This document shows, one piece after another, positions 34,493 to 46,457 of a DNA stretch of 64,000 nucleotides (position 1 is its first letter; each line of letters opens with the position of its first letter). The DNA is taken from contig QYRS01000007.1 of the NCBI GenBank assembly GCA_006503535.1, positions 868,001 to 932,000 of the forward strand, written 5' to 3'. Made by a program: the position numbers and the translations under genes. This stretch comes from Arthrinium phaeospermum (Eukaryota > Ascomycota > Sordariomycetes > Amphisphaeriales > Apiosporaceae). The notes beneath the pieces were generated by a model. It was not told where the DNA came from, ran no database searches, and saw only the letters and a program-made list of their open reading frames with translations.

Positions 34493-35758
34493 ATGTCCAC
34501 CCAGCCTAATACGACCTGCCCCCCTGGGGACCAGCCCAAGCGGAGGTTCCTCCTGCACACATTCTACGCCACCGGCCATGTGCTCCCCATGCAAGCCGTG
34601 GCGCAGGCCCTCGTCCAACGGGGCCACGAGGTCGTGTGGCTCGCGAGCCCAGACCAGCAAGCCCGGGTCGACGCCTCGGGGGCCCGGTTCGTGGCCACCG
34701 ACGAGGTCGCCAAGGCCGACACGGTCGTCAAGACCACGGAGCCCACCACGCTCGAGGGCTGCGCCGAGCTGCTCTTCGGCTACGGCCGCCTGACGGCCCA
34801 GGTCGCGGACCTGCGGCGCGTCCTGGCATCGTACGCGCCGGACTGCCTGCTCAACGACGCGCTGCCGCAGGGGGCCGCGGCGCTGTACGAGCTGGGCGAG
34901 GTCCCGTTCTTCGCGACGCTGGGAGTCGTGCCGCTCTACCTGCCCGGCGCCGGCGAACACGCCCCGACGTCGGCGCTGGGGACCCTGATGACCCAGCACA
35001 ATTGGACGCTGCCCGTCATCAACCCGCAGCGCGAGGCGCTGGGGCTGCGGCCGCTCGCCGAGTCGGATGTGGTGCAGTACAGCGCCCAGCTGCACATCCA
35101 GGCCTCCTGTCCGTCCCTCGAGTACCACCAGCCCATGCCCCAGACGCACTACGTCGGCCCCCTGGTGAGTGAGCCGACGCAAGCCCCCGACCTGCCGGGC
35201 TGGTGGGACGACGTCCTGGCCGCCGCGGCCGACGGCAGGCGGCGCATCATCGGCATCACGCAGGGCACCTTCGCCATGGACCCGACCTCGCTGCTGATTC
35301 CTGCCATCGAGGCGCTGCGGGACGATCCGTCCCTGCTGCTCGTGGTGCCGTCGCCGCACGAGGCGGCCATCCGCGCCCGGCTGGGCGAGGTCGATAACGT
35401 GCGCATCGCGCCCTGGGTGCCGTACGACCAGCTGCTGCCGCTCTGCGCCGCCCTGGTCACCAACGGGGGCTACGGCAGCGTGACGCAGGCGCTCGCGGCG
35501 GGGGTGCCGCTCGTGTGCGCGGGGACGTCGGAGGACAAGAGGGACACGGCGGCGCGGGTGCGGTACGTGGGGGCTGGCGTGGACTTGGGCACGGAGCGGC
35601 CGGGGGTCGAGAACATGCGGGAGGCCGTGAGGGCGGTCCTGGAAGAGTCGCGGTACAAGGAGGCGGCGGTGAAGATGAGGAATGAGTTGCGGGCGCAGGG
35701 TGGGGCGGTGAGGGCGTGTGAGCTGTTGGAGGAGGCCGTTGCTCGGGCTCGTGGTTGA
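34493..35758 (+). CDS. Family-1 UDP-glycosyltransferase (small-molecule glycosylation)
   Basis: The enzyme probably attaches a sugar to a phenol or alcohol of a small molecule. The 421-residue protein is intronless with a clean frame. The N-terminal acceptor domain has FLLHTFYATGHVLPMQAVA (the G-H near residue 28 is the catalytic His position of GT1 enzymes) and HEVVWLASPD. The C-terminal donor domain has IIGITQGTF, VRIAPWVPYDQLLPLC and VTNGGYGSVTQALAAGVPLV, followed by SEDKRDTAARV; these correspond to the HGGxNS and downstream E/D-Q sugar-binding region, with Asn-Gly-Gly-Tyr replacing the usual His-Gly-Gly. It is adjacent to a prenyltransferase and a P450, and divergent from the sulfotransferase-like gene. 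Confidence 0.9.
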   Translation: MSTQPNTTCPPGDQPKRRFLLHTFYATGHVLPMQAVAQALVQRGHEVVWLASPDQQARVDASGARFVATDEVAKADTVVKTTEPTTLEGCAELLFGYGRLTAQVADLRRVLASYAPDCLLNDALPQGAAALYELGEVPFFATLGVVPLYLPGAGEHAPTSALGTLMTQHNWTLPVINPQREALGLRPLAESDVVQYSAQLHIQASCPSLEYHQPMPQTHYVGPLVSEPTQAPDLPGWWDDVLAAAADGRRRIIGITQGTFAMDPTSLLIPAIEALRDDPSLLLVVPSPHEAAIRARLGEVDNVRIAPWVPYDQLLPLCAALVTNGGYGSVTQALAAGVPLVCAGTSEDKRDTAARVRYVGAGVDLGTERPGVENMREAVRAVLEESRYKEAAVKMRNELRAQGGAVRACELLEEAVARARG

Positions 35759-35978
35759 TAGAATAGGGGTAGAAAGAAATTTATTAACGTTTGAGTCTTA
35801 TTGTTATGTCGATTCCTGTTCAGGGAAGGAGCAGAAGTTGTCATTTTCAATTACACACAGTGTTTCGATCATCACTTAAGAGACGTTTACTTCAAGACAT
35901 TCAATTGAAATGTTACACAAGGCTGGCAAATCCAAAACCTCTATCCAGATACCAATACATACAGTCGACCAACGAAAC

Positions 35979-37494
35979 CTATGATTCCTTCGCGCCTCTC
36001 CTCGCCGAAATGCGATCCCGCTCGCAGTCAAACGTCTGGGGGCTCAAATAGGTAACGACCCGCAACTTGTTTTTGTGGAGAGCGCAGCCCACGTAGTACT
36101 GGCTCCCACACCGACTCGCCAGCGTCTGCGCATCGCTGAAAAGAAAAAGGTATGTCAGTTTCAAGGGTCTGGTTTCCTAGGAATGTAAAGTAGTTTCACT
36201 CACAAGATATCTTGCATCGCCTTCTCGTAGTTATCCATCATACTGTCCGACCGGCGCGTCTTGAAGAACCCGCGCAGCCGATCCAGCACATCGGCGTCGC
36301 TCTTGCAGAAGTAGCCGGGCGAGATGTACACCTTGGGCGAGATCTCCTGCCCGCAGCCAACGGTATAATAAAAGCCCGGCGAGGCGCGCCCCGGGGCGTC
36401 GGCGGGCAGGACGGCGGGCGCATCGGCCAGGAACGCGTTCCAGAAGTCGCGGAGGTCGGCGAGCCCGGCCTCGTTGCCGCTCTCCTTGATCGGTAAGCGG
36501 CCGCCCAGGGTGAGGGCGTCCATCAGGTAGTCGACGGTGGTGTGCGGGGCGCGCACGTAGACCTTGATGCGGGCGCCGGCCTCGGGCGCCAGGCAGTCGA
36601 TGCCCAGGATGCCCGTCTCGAAGCCGTAGCGGGCCGTGCCCTCGTCGAGGTATTCCAGTAGGGGCTCGACGCGCAGCGAGGGGTACTGCGGCAGGCGCCG
36701 GATCGACTGCTGCACCAGCTGCAGGTTGGTGATGCCCAGCTCCTCGGCCTTGAGGCCCGGGTAGATGTACATCTTCATGACGGGCCCGCTCTTCTCGAGG
36801 TCGAGGGCCACGACGGTGCCGGCCTTGGGCGTCGTCTCCTCGACGAAGACGTCGCTCGTCTTGGTCCGCTCCATGTCCTCGTGCGGCAGGATCTGGCCGG
36901 TGAAGTGGTCGTACCACTCCAGGTCCAGCCCGGGCACCATGTTCTGCTCCCGCAGCCTCGCGATCCACCGGTTCGTCGCCGTCCGGTTCAGCGGGTCCAG
37001 CGGCGTGCCGGCGTGCGCGCCGATGGGCTCGAACGAGTACCGGACGGTGGCGTGCTCGCCCGCGCCCCACTCCCAGCTGAAGTCGATGGGCGTCGAGTCG
37101 GGCGTGCCGGGGCTCCGCCAGCCGCGCACGTTGCCGTTCTCGTCGGGGCCAGGCCCAGCTCCGGCGCGACGAAGAGGGAGTAGAAGAGCAGCTCGCGGTA
37201 CTGCTCCGCCGGCGTGTAGCCGGCCCTTTGGAGGAGGCGGGCGAAGACGTGGCCGGTCTTTTCCCACCAGAACTGGGCGTCCGTCGAGCGAAACTTGAGG
37301 ACGTGGTTGAGTAGTGACCAGGGCTCATTGGCCACGGGCGTCGCGAGTGTCAAGGCATCCTCTTCCTTCCATGGTGGAGTGGGGCAGGTGTCTGGGGTTG
37401 CTGCTGACGGTCTCTTGCTAGGACGTGTTGTGTGAGCCTCATCTGCAGGCAGCGGCCTCTTGGCCGGAAGAACACTGCGGACTGTCGATGCCAT
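35979..37494 (-). CDS. DMATS-type aromatic prenyltransferase (one frame break)
   Basis: The family transfers dimethylallyl or longer prenyl groups to aromatic substrates. Minus-strand exons are 36204-37494 and 35979-36135 (intron GTGAGT ... TTCAG). The protein is about 482 residues after one repair. N-terminal PPWKEEDALT and FWWEKTGHVFARLLQ are followed by YSLFVAPELG. At about 37155 the frame slips; lengthening a GGG run gives GPGPDENGNVRGW. The position of the usual catalytic Glu in the family reads STPIDFSWEW, so Asp seems to replace Glu. Diphosphate-binding residues lie in VRYSFEP, VVALDLEKSGPVMKMYIYPG and RIKVYVR. The small last exon ends the fold (YYVGCALHKNKLRVVTYL). It is convergent with the glycosyltransferase; they probably serve one pathway. 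Confidence 0.88.
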
Positions 37495-38931
37495 TCTGCG
37501 TCACCAAGGAAGCAGATGCCAAATCTAACTATGTAGAGAGTTGAAACGGGTCAAAGATCAAGGTCTAGATGGAACCCAACGAGAGAATTGCAGTCTGTGT
37601 CCAGTCGGGTAGTTCTTGAAGACATCGGAAGAGCACCTTATATCCACCTACCGGTCATCGCCCGTGAGATTGGCATGGTCTTGTATCACATCCCATCACA
37701 CCCTCCCCGCAGCCCACCCATTGCGATTACATGCATCCAGGCAAGGGGCAGATCGCTGCTTGGGATGTGGTCCTCTTGACCACACACAGATCCACGATCA
37801 TCTCGAGTACGTAGCTAACTGGCCGTCTTTCTTGTCGGGACTGTTCCTCCTCCTGCGGCCCCGGAGATGACAGGCACTATCGAAATGGAGAATTCCGTTC
37901 GGTGCCCTCTCACCTTTTGTCGTTGCTTGACATTCTAAACAACTTTTCATATGGTACTACCGTATTGGTTTCTGCTAGGTAGAGGCGGTCGATTATGTCA
38001 CAGAGATATGTTCAATTCCACACTGGAAAATCTTCCCTATACAGGCTAGTTGCTATACAATGCATATACGCAACGTACAGGCAAGTAAGCAGCAAAGTCT
38101 CCGACAACGCAGTACGCCCTTCGGTCGGCTCCATCCAATTCCAATCAGGGACTTGCCAACGAACTCCGCGCCTTGTCCTACCCAAGGTCAGGTCCTTACC
38201 GCCGTACTCGGGTCCCCGACCTTATCACAAATCAGAAAGGACCCGGCAGTCTGTTGAGAGGTGGGTCGGGCCCCTGTCCTATACAAGGATCGGCTATCTG
38301 CCAAGGAGGCTTGGTGTGTAAATCAGAAAAGTATAAAACAGAAATACCAGGATCCCCCGGGCCACAAGCGAGTCAGTCGGTATCCCCACAGGGATACTTA
38401 ATGGGGCCCTGTTATCTTCCTTGACATGTTCTAGACCGGTTTTGTTTGTTCTGTTTCTTTTATTGTCGGCTTTGGCGCGAACATATGCTTGCTGCCCTCG
38501 TGACAGTTGTGATCGCCGCACCTCCATTGGCTGCTACTCTCTGACTCAAGACTGCTCCTGCGAGACCACGGAACCCTTTCTGCAAACCAAGGGCTCGGCG
38601 ATACCGGGAACCCGTTTTCGATACACTGGATACGTAAACAACGTATCATGCTATATTGCCATTTTATCATTGCTGAGGGACACTTCAAATACCAATGATA
38701 GGAAACTGATCTTCAGCGAATTCTTCAAGCCAAACCCCACAGGACTTTCCTTTACTCAGGCTGGAGCTCCGACTACTCGGAGACAATACCGATAAGCCAT
38801 TCAGTTCAGGCCTAGCATTGGTGGGTTAGACCTACTCAGTCCGTGCCCATTGAGGCCCTCATCCGCTACAGCTGATCTGACACAAGCCAGTCTCTCTTAC
38901 CGCTCGCTCCACCCCCAAGGCATCGTCAAAG
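37495..38931. promoter_or_regulatory. Divergent promoter region of the prenyltransferase and P450 genes
   Basis: About 1.4 kb with only short ORFs lacking motifs. It must contain the promoters of both flanking tailoring genes. Confidence 0.4.
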
Positions 38932-40757
38932 ATGTCCTCGACAATGGACCGGTTCAGCCAGGTTATCGGTCAAGTGGACCTGTCCGGAGCGCCTTTGCTG
39001 CTCTTGACAGTGCCGTTGGCCGTCCTGATCTGGGCTGTCGGGAAGGTGGTGTACAATGTATACTTCCATCCCCTGGCCGCGTACCCCGGACCTTTCCTGG
39101 CACGGGCCACGAGACTCTATCACGCCTACTACGATGTCAAGGGCGTCACTGTCTGGAAAGTGAAGGACTGGCACGAGAAATACGGGCCAGTCGTCCGTGT
39201 TGCCCCTGATGAGCTGTCGTATACCGACAGTCGGGCGTGGCCGGCAATTTATGGTAAGTGAGACAGACGCGGGACTTCTTTTTCGTTGTGGGATGACGAG
39301 AAGGAGATGAAGAACAGAAGTTTTCTGACTTGATCCCCCCTTTCCCTCCAGGCTTCCCCGGCAAAGACGGGCTAGGCAACTTCGAAAAGGACCCGCAGTG
39401 GTGGAACAAGGCGCCCTCGGGCATCCTCAGCATCGTCGACGCCGACGACGAGGGCCACCGGCTGATGCGCCGGCTGCAGAACCCGGCCTTCTCGGACAAG
39501 GCGCTGCGGGCCCAGGAGCGCGTCATCCGGGGCTACATCGACCTGCTGGTCCAGAAGCTGCACGGCCTCGCCGCGGACCCGGACCCGGACGCGGCCGTCG
39601 TCGACCTGGTCGCCTGGTACAACTTCGCCACCTTCGACATCATCGGCGACCTGGCCTTCGGCGAGCCCTTTCACTGCCTCCGCGACGCCGTCTGGCACTG
39701 GTGGATCGATGCGGTGTTTGACCTCTTCCAGGACGGCGTCTTCATGCGCGCCGTGCGAAGGTTCTCGTGGCCGCTGCCCAATGTTTTGGCTTGGTTGTTT
39801 GTTCCGAAGAAGTTGGTCAAGAATAGGATGGATCAGTTCATGTTCACGGTTGAGCGCGTCAACCGGCGGCTGCAACTGAACACGGATCGTCCGGATTTCC
39901 GTAAGTTATTCCTGCTCCGAAGGAGATGAAAAAGGGAGACGATAGTTTGTTTTTACTCGGTCAGTTCAGCAAGCTAACCGGGTCGCAGTGTCCTACATCC
40001 TGAACGCCGAGGGCGAGAAGGCCATGTCGATGGAAGAGACGTACGTTTGCACCCAGGTCCTCATCTGCGCCGGGAGCGAGACCACGGCCACAGCCCTGAG
40101 CGGGGCGACCTACCTGCTCCTCGAGAACCCGTCGGCCCTCGAGCGGCTCACGGCGGAGATCAAGACCCGGTTCCAGCGCGAAGAGGACATCACGATCCAG
40201 GCCACCGCGGAGCTGCCGTACCTGAACGCCGTGGTGCAGGAGTCGCTGCGCATGTGCCCGCCGGGCCCCTCGGTGTTCCCGCGCGTGGTGCCCGAGGGCG
40301 GCCGCGTCGTCTGCGGCCAGTTCGTGCCCGGCGGCTACACGGTGGGCGTGCACCAGCTCGCCGCCGACCGGTCGAGCCGCAACTTTGCCGAGCCCGACGC
40401 CTTCGCCCCCGAGCGCTGGCTCGGGGGGGACCCGCGCTTCGACAAGGACCAGAAGGCGGCCTGTCAGCCGTTCTCGTATGGCGCGCGGAACTGCATTGGC
40501 AAGAAGTAAGTTGGAGTGGTCCCCGTGATGGAAAAGAAAAAAAACGCGATATCTAGGTGCTTCTGCTGACAACAATGTGATTGACTAGCCTCGCCCTTGC
40601 CGAGATGAAGACGATTTTGTCTCGGATGATCTGGAACTTTGATATGGAGCTGGTTCCGGCCAGCCGCGGGTGGTTGAGCAGGCAGAAGGCGTATACTGCC
40701 TGGAAGAAAGAGGAGATGAAGGTGGCTCTGTCCCCGAAGCCCAGGATCTCGATGTGA
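38932..40757 (+). CDS. Cytochrome P450, CYP65-like (isotrichodermin C-15 hydroxylase type)
   Basis: This is a membrane-bound haem monooxygenase likely to oxidise a specialised metabolite. Exons are 38932-39253, 39352-39900, 39989-40505 and 40589-40757 (518 residues), and every junction keeps the frame. An N-terminal anchor (APLLLLTVPLAVLIWAVG) is followed by the CYP65-like YFHPLAAYPGPFLAR. The I-helix is ICAGSETTATAL (Glu before the Thr pair), the K-helix is ESLR, then FAPERW and the haem loop FSYGARNCIGKN with the Cys ligand, completed across intron 3. The C-terminal LAEMKTILSRMIWNFDMEL is typical of this clan. It is the right-hand member of the tailoring-gene group. Confidence 0.93.
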
Positions 40758-43700
40758 TGGAGGCGTGTTCAGGTCATGGAGACTCCCGTATTTGTTCCAT
40801 GGTAGATACGCGGTGATTATCATCCTCTCGGCCACTCATGTCGATGGAATGGGTGTGCCTGACTCGTACTTTATACTTCTGTTCGGCAAATTAGACGACT
40901 TGACATTTATAGAGATACGTTAGCTGATTCACTGTTATAAGAACTAGTAATAAAAGCTGCACCAATCAAGATGCATCCCATGGGCTTTATCCATGCTTCA
41001 TACAGGAGTTTACCTTTCAAAAGAATCTAATGTCGTGTAGAGCACTACCAAGCTGCTCAAGCCTACAGTAGCGTACCAGAGGCCAGAATCAGAACCCTTG
41101 TGCCCATCTGCTGATCTCTACAGGCCTTCATCCGCTCGATCCGGCCCCCAGGGTCCGGTAAGCTATTTGCAACCATTCACATTGGAGTCTGTCATGTGCA
41201 GCTGCTGTGGGGGTTGGGTTGTATGTTCAACGACTCATGCTCGCCACTCGTCTACACCGCTGGATCCCTAACAAAAAGGCTTCGAGTTTTGCTTTGAGCG
41301 GGCATGCATAAGGACGACGCAACATCCATTCCAGCCTCCAGAATACTCGGGAAGGGCTCACGATCATCTCCTGGGAGGATCGATTTGTGCTCACCGGATC
41401 GTAACCTTAATACAGGCATCATTTGGGTTGTACCTATAAAATTACATCTATATCGCCAACCGTTTTCCTGGGACGATGCCTACCCCGTGCAGTTGATAGC
41501 ACTATTGGATGATTGCCCGCAAAAAGATAAAAATAACATCCCAGGACCCCGAGGTTCTCGCTGGTCTATTTCCCCTGATCGGCAACGGCGGCTCCAGCAT
41601 TCCAGATATGCATCATGGGCTTTGTTATATATCAGTGCATATACGAAGAGAGAAAAAAAAACGGGTGTGTCCCGACCTGGTTGTTGGGATGCAGATCACA
41701 ATGGTGCCAAACATGTGTTGAGCCCAGCGAAGGCTGCAGCCCCTTTTCTTTCTGGTAAAGTTTGCCATCCAACAAAGCGCGACGACAACAACAACAACAA
41801 CACAACCAACAAATGTGCAGTAGTTTTTTTTTCGAAGGGTTGCTGGAAACCAGCTCAGCGGGGTTGGGTTGGCAATAACCTTGGTTCGAGGGCACGGAGT
41901 GGTCTTCAAGAACCAGCAAGACCTCGCCAGGTGGTCTGGACGCAGGACTGCGACAGGTTCCACGTCGTACCCTACGCTTTGTACAATATACAGTACGTGC
42001 GTCCTGCTCGATGTGGAAGGTAAGATACAGGGGATCGTACGGAGTATGTAAGTACCTAGTATGTAGTAGAGGGTATCTCGTCTCCTCGTGTCTAGTCAGC
42101 CCTTCCGGCATTTGCGAGGCTACTCAGAACCCACCCAGACCGCCGCCGATAGCTGATCTACACAGCGTCTATCCGATCAGGTTGGCCCAGTAGAATAGCT
42201 CAGAATGGTCGCCAAAGACACATCAACAACAAGCGGCTCCCCATCATCACGGTAAGCATATCAGGATTTGCCCAGTGCTTCTGTCCATCGCGACAGGTGT
42301 TGGTACTTAGTTTGCAACACGTCTATTGTATGCAACGTGACTTTGCGCAGAATTCCGCCCGTGCTCAGGACTAGGTATGCAACACAAAGGGGACTGAACC
42401 AGATTCGGTGCAAGTGTGGAATTCGGCCTTTACATAAGCCTTGTGTCGTCCAGTGTGCACCCAACCTTGGCAGCTTGGCTCGCTTGGCATTGCCAGTGGC
42501 AGTGGCAGGTCGATTCCATTATGCATGCATGCAATGGCCCGGGAGACCCGCCGTGAACAACGGGGCTGCGACCCACCCACCCGATCCACTCACTCCTCTT
42601 GAACAAGGAGCGGGCCAACTGCCGGCGGATCTCGCATGGCTTCGATCCGGGTCGCCGCCGAAAGCTGCCGATTGAACCCGGACGGCCGGATTTTGGGCGA
42701 GGGAACCGGATGGAATGCTGCAAGGAAGAACAAGCGAGCCACCTGCTGTCTGCTGTCTGTATGGCGGGTCCGGGGACGTCGGATATACGTCGACGGTCGA
42801 GGTGTAACCGTTGTTTCAGCTCCTCGTATTCAGCCCAGGGTGATGCCATTGGCAGCACCACTGGCCGTGCGTGCTTGCAACGTAGCGGTAGGGAGGAGGA
42901 AGGTTTCTCCGGCTTCTACGTCTACATGCATAGAGTCTTTTGGGTCTGCCAATAGCAGGGTAGATACCTAGAGCAAAGAGCTCCCGTTCAAGGATCGGCG
43001 CTTGACGCGTGAGGATGAAAATAAGAATCTGATGTCGATCTTAGCCTTTATTTTTTAATACAATTTGCAGTAATGTTACTATGAGCATACCCCTGCAAGG
43101 AACTTCTCAAAATCATCCCAACGTCTCGTGTTTTCTACGGAATGGTGTCTAATCTAGCCTAGGGGTAATACAGGACACAAGCAACAAAAACTCCTGACAG
43201 ACAAGCCCCAGAAGAAGAAGACCCTTCTTCGTGGGGACAATAGTTTGCATCGGAGGGTCCGGCTACTACATCACCTGCATAAAACGTGCATTCAAGTAGT
43301 CTTTCCTTCTACTGGTTGAGTCCAATGGGCAGAGCAAGAGAGAAAGAAGCAAAGCGCCCGAGATCCGGATATGGCGGCTGACCAAGTTCGACGTGCGGCG
43401 GAGTCAAGATTGCAGGTTCTATCATCGTGAAACCAGGCCCGGCAGTCATGATGATTAAGTGATCAATGTTGAATTGTCCAACCTCCAGTGCCATCCCGAG
43501 TACTACGTCATACCCATAATAGCGCCACCCTAGATCGTGATATTGTGGGTTGGATGCTTCTATTCTTAGCCTCCCTCCTTTCCCGTGCTTCCCACCCTAG
43601 CCCGAACTATCGTTCGCCCGTTGTCACTACATAGTACGAGTGAGTACACATACGACTTGGCCACTTTCTGCCCATGCTCAAATGGCGGTTATGGGAGAGA

Positions 43701-44221
43701 ATCTCATCGAGCAAGAAGGAAAAGGCAAAGCGAAAGACCGGTGTAGTGTCGTCCTGCATGCACTACCGCACAGAATGTCCATCATGGCCAGCCAGCCATG
43801 CCAGCGCACTGCCGCGACGCTTTGATCGGGAGGCGGGTCGCGGTGGGCACGTTGTTATGGGTCTTGTGGAAAGCAGAATGCAAAGGGCCACTCTCCCACC
43901 ACACTGCCGTCCCGCCGCCAAATACGAGGTCGGCTCCGCAGCCAGGGCCAGTAGTGCCGGCATATGACGATCATTCCTCGACTGAGTTATCGACGATGCT
44001 TCGATGGAGATGGGCAACTGCCATATCGACTTCGAGATTCGGCGTATAAAGAAGTCTTGGATCTTCCGCCAACTGACAAACAAATCCTCTCTATCACCAT
44101 CATCATCATCATCATCCAACTCCAACACTCACTACACTCACTTCACTCCCGAACCTGACCGATAATCTCTAACACGTTCTTTCCAACAACAACAAAAACA
44201 ACCCCACCCACCACCGCCAAA
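40758..44221. other. Gene-poor intergenic region
   Basis: About 3.5 kb. Several ORFs exceed 100 codons (for example 41304-42023) but their compositions look like non-coding translation and I recognise no motif. Near 44040 a TATAAA lies about 180 bp before the next gene, and a CAT/ATC repeat (about 44096-44118) falls in its likely 5' UTR. Confidence 0.4.
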
Positions 44222-45291
44222 ATGCAGTTCACTCAGGCCATCGCTGTTGCCATCCTCAGCTACGTCGCTGTCGCTGCTCCCTCGACCTCGGACTGCAAGA
44301 ACAAGGACGATGCCTGCCGCACCGCCCCGACGCCAACATGTCCCTCTGCAACGCCAACCAGGCCGCCTGCAAGAGCGCCTGCAGCGAGTCCTACGACTCG
44401 TGCCGCGTCGCCCCCGACGCCAACATGAGCCTGTGCGCCTCCGACTACGCCAAGTGCCTGGGCACCAACCCCTTCCAGAAGCGCGGCGACGAGAAGGAGT
44501 GCCAGACCAAGGACGACGCCTGCCGCTCCGCCCCTGGCGCCAACATGGCCGAGTGCTCCGCCCAGAAGGCCGAGTGCCTGGGCTACAACCCTTACGCTAA
44601 GCGCACCGAGGAGCCTCACTGGGAGACTGGTGACGCCTACTACCAGCCCGCCCCCAGCAAGCGCGCTGAGGACTGCAAGGCCAAGGATGACGCCTGCCGC
44701 ACCGCCCCCGATGCCAACATGTCGTTCTGCTCTGCTGAGAACGCCAAGTGCCTGGGCTACAACCCCTACGCCAAGCGCACCGAGGAGCCCCACTGGGAGA
44801 CTGGTGACGCCTACTACCAGCCCGCCCCCAGCAAGCGCGCTGAGGACTGCCAGGCCAAGGACGACGCCTGCCGCACTGCCCCCGGTGCCAACATGGCCGA
44901 GTGCTCTGCCCAGAAGGCTGAGTGCCTGGGCTACAACCCTTACGCCAAGCGCGCCGAGAAGGACTGCAAGGCCAAGGACGATGCTTGCCGCACTGCTCCC
45001 GACGCCAACATGGCTGAGTGCTCTGCTCAGAACGCCGAGTGCCTCGGCTACAACCCCTACGCTAAGCGCGGCGACTCCAAGGAGTGCAAGGCCAAGGACG
45101 ACGCCTGCCGCGCTGCCCCCGATGCCAACATGGCCGAGTGCTCCGCCAAGAACGCTGAGTGCCTGGGCTACAACCCTTACACCGACGCCTCCAAGAAGTG
45201 CGAGGCCGAGTTCAACAAGTGCCGCGTCGCCCCCGACGCCAACATGAGCCTGTGCAACTCCGACAAGGCCAAGTGCGTCGCCGCCCAGTAA
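44222..45291 (+). CDS. Secreted Kex2-type precursor with eight Cys-rich repeat units
   Basis: The protein has about 356 residues starting MQFTQAIAVAILSYVAVAAP, a clear signal peptide. It is then built of eight units of the form CX6CX10CX6C with core DACRTAPDANMAEC. After units 2-7 comes LG[TY]NP[FY], and units 2-6 end in QKR or AKR. Seven Lys-Arg sites suit Kex2 cleavage in the Golgi. Two identical spacers, TEEPHWETGDAYYQPAPS, lie between KR sites after units 3 and 4. Complete processing would release several four-Cys peptides plus the 18-mer twice. The frame is broken once: the CCCC at 44325-44328 is CCCCC at the same spot in unit 2, and adding one C joins unit 1. Codon use is strongly biased to GCC, AAG and CTG, suggesting high expression. 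I do not recognise a named family; a pheromone- or RiPP-like precursor is possible. No UstY-like (DUF3328) gene is seen nearby. Confidence 0.85.
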
Positions 45292-46457
45292 ATGCTTACG
45301 ACCGAAGTGGAATGCCATTGGATGGATCTCATGACTTGAAATGGGAACGAAGATGAGGAAAAGGGTTTCTTTTTACCTACCTCCCTGGTTGCCCGAAGGG
45401 GGGAAAAAGGGGGAAAAGCATGATGAGTGTTATTGATGATGCACTGTACATAATACAGCAAGCCAGATGATTGGTCGATCTCTAAAAACAGAGCCGCGAT
45501 CTTGTACATACTTTTAAACTTATAAACTGAACATATCCTTCTGGGCTCACATTTCGATGACTTCCTTCCCGCAACCAGTGACTATGACTCTGAAGTGATC
45601 TCGAGACGATGTAGTTGCTACATGTGAAAGACCAGTTTGAAGAACGGTAATCAGAAAGATGCCAGTGTTGACTAAGGGGGATTTGTCCCGACCGTAGAAG
45701 GGTAAGGTTTGTTGGCACCTTAAGTGACAACTCGATACCATTGATTGCTATCATCAGCATACCGCTGCGACACAGTTGGTGCTCTCAGGATCGCCGATGT
45801 CTGGGAATGGCTATCAGGAAGTGCCCCTAGCTCGCCGGGAAGTTGCCTTTGATATAACAGCAGTAGTTATTCCCTCTGGGTAAAACATGATCAGAAGCCC
45901 GCCGATGACTTTGCCGACAAGCACCCGAGAAGATGTCATTGCTCAAGGGTGATGTGATCCAGTGCGGCTGATCGAAGGGCTACTTCACTCTGGAACTGGA
46001 ACTCCTGTCTTAGAAACTTCATAGCCGTCTCTGGCGGTTCTTGACAGCATATGCCACCCTGACCAAACACGCGTAGTAGCTGCGTTCGGCCTACATCGAT
46101 GATTCATAGCAACTGTGTCAACCGGTACGTTATCGTTGCCCGGGACCCTCGACTTACACACCGGTAGAATCCAGGTGGAACGGAAATCGGTGAGATGATT
46201 GTCTCTAAAGCAGTACATAGGTCGCATACAGCGGGCTTTAATACCGAGTTGGGCGCAAGAATGCAACGCAGTGAATTCGTTATATTTCATCAAACACGCG
46301 ATAACCCTCAGAACTTCGAAAAGACCGAATGACGTAGCTTAAACGCCATCGCCATGCTGAGAGAATGGCCACCAACAGATGCTCAAGTAATCAACCCAAT
46401 CGTCCTCGGGCAATTGCCCCTGGCTAGCCCCCTCCATATCCACCATCACACACCTCT
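45292..46457. other. Intergenic region
   Basis: About 1.2 kb with the 3' UTR of the repeat-peptide gene at its left. No supported gene. Confidence 0.35.

Noticed and set aside
41304..42023. A 239-codon plus-strand ORF
   Set aside because: No domain, no biased codon use, composition like translated non-coding DNA.
44260..45318. A 352-codon minus-strand ORF rich in Gly, Val and Leu repeats
   Set aside because: It is the exact antisense of the repeat-peptide gene; its repeats simply mirror the Cys units, and the plus strand has the signal peptide, Cys pattern and codon bias.
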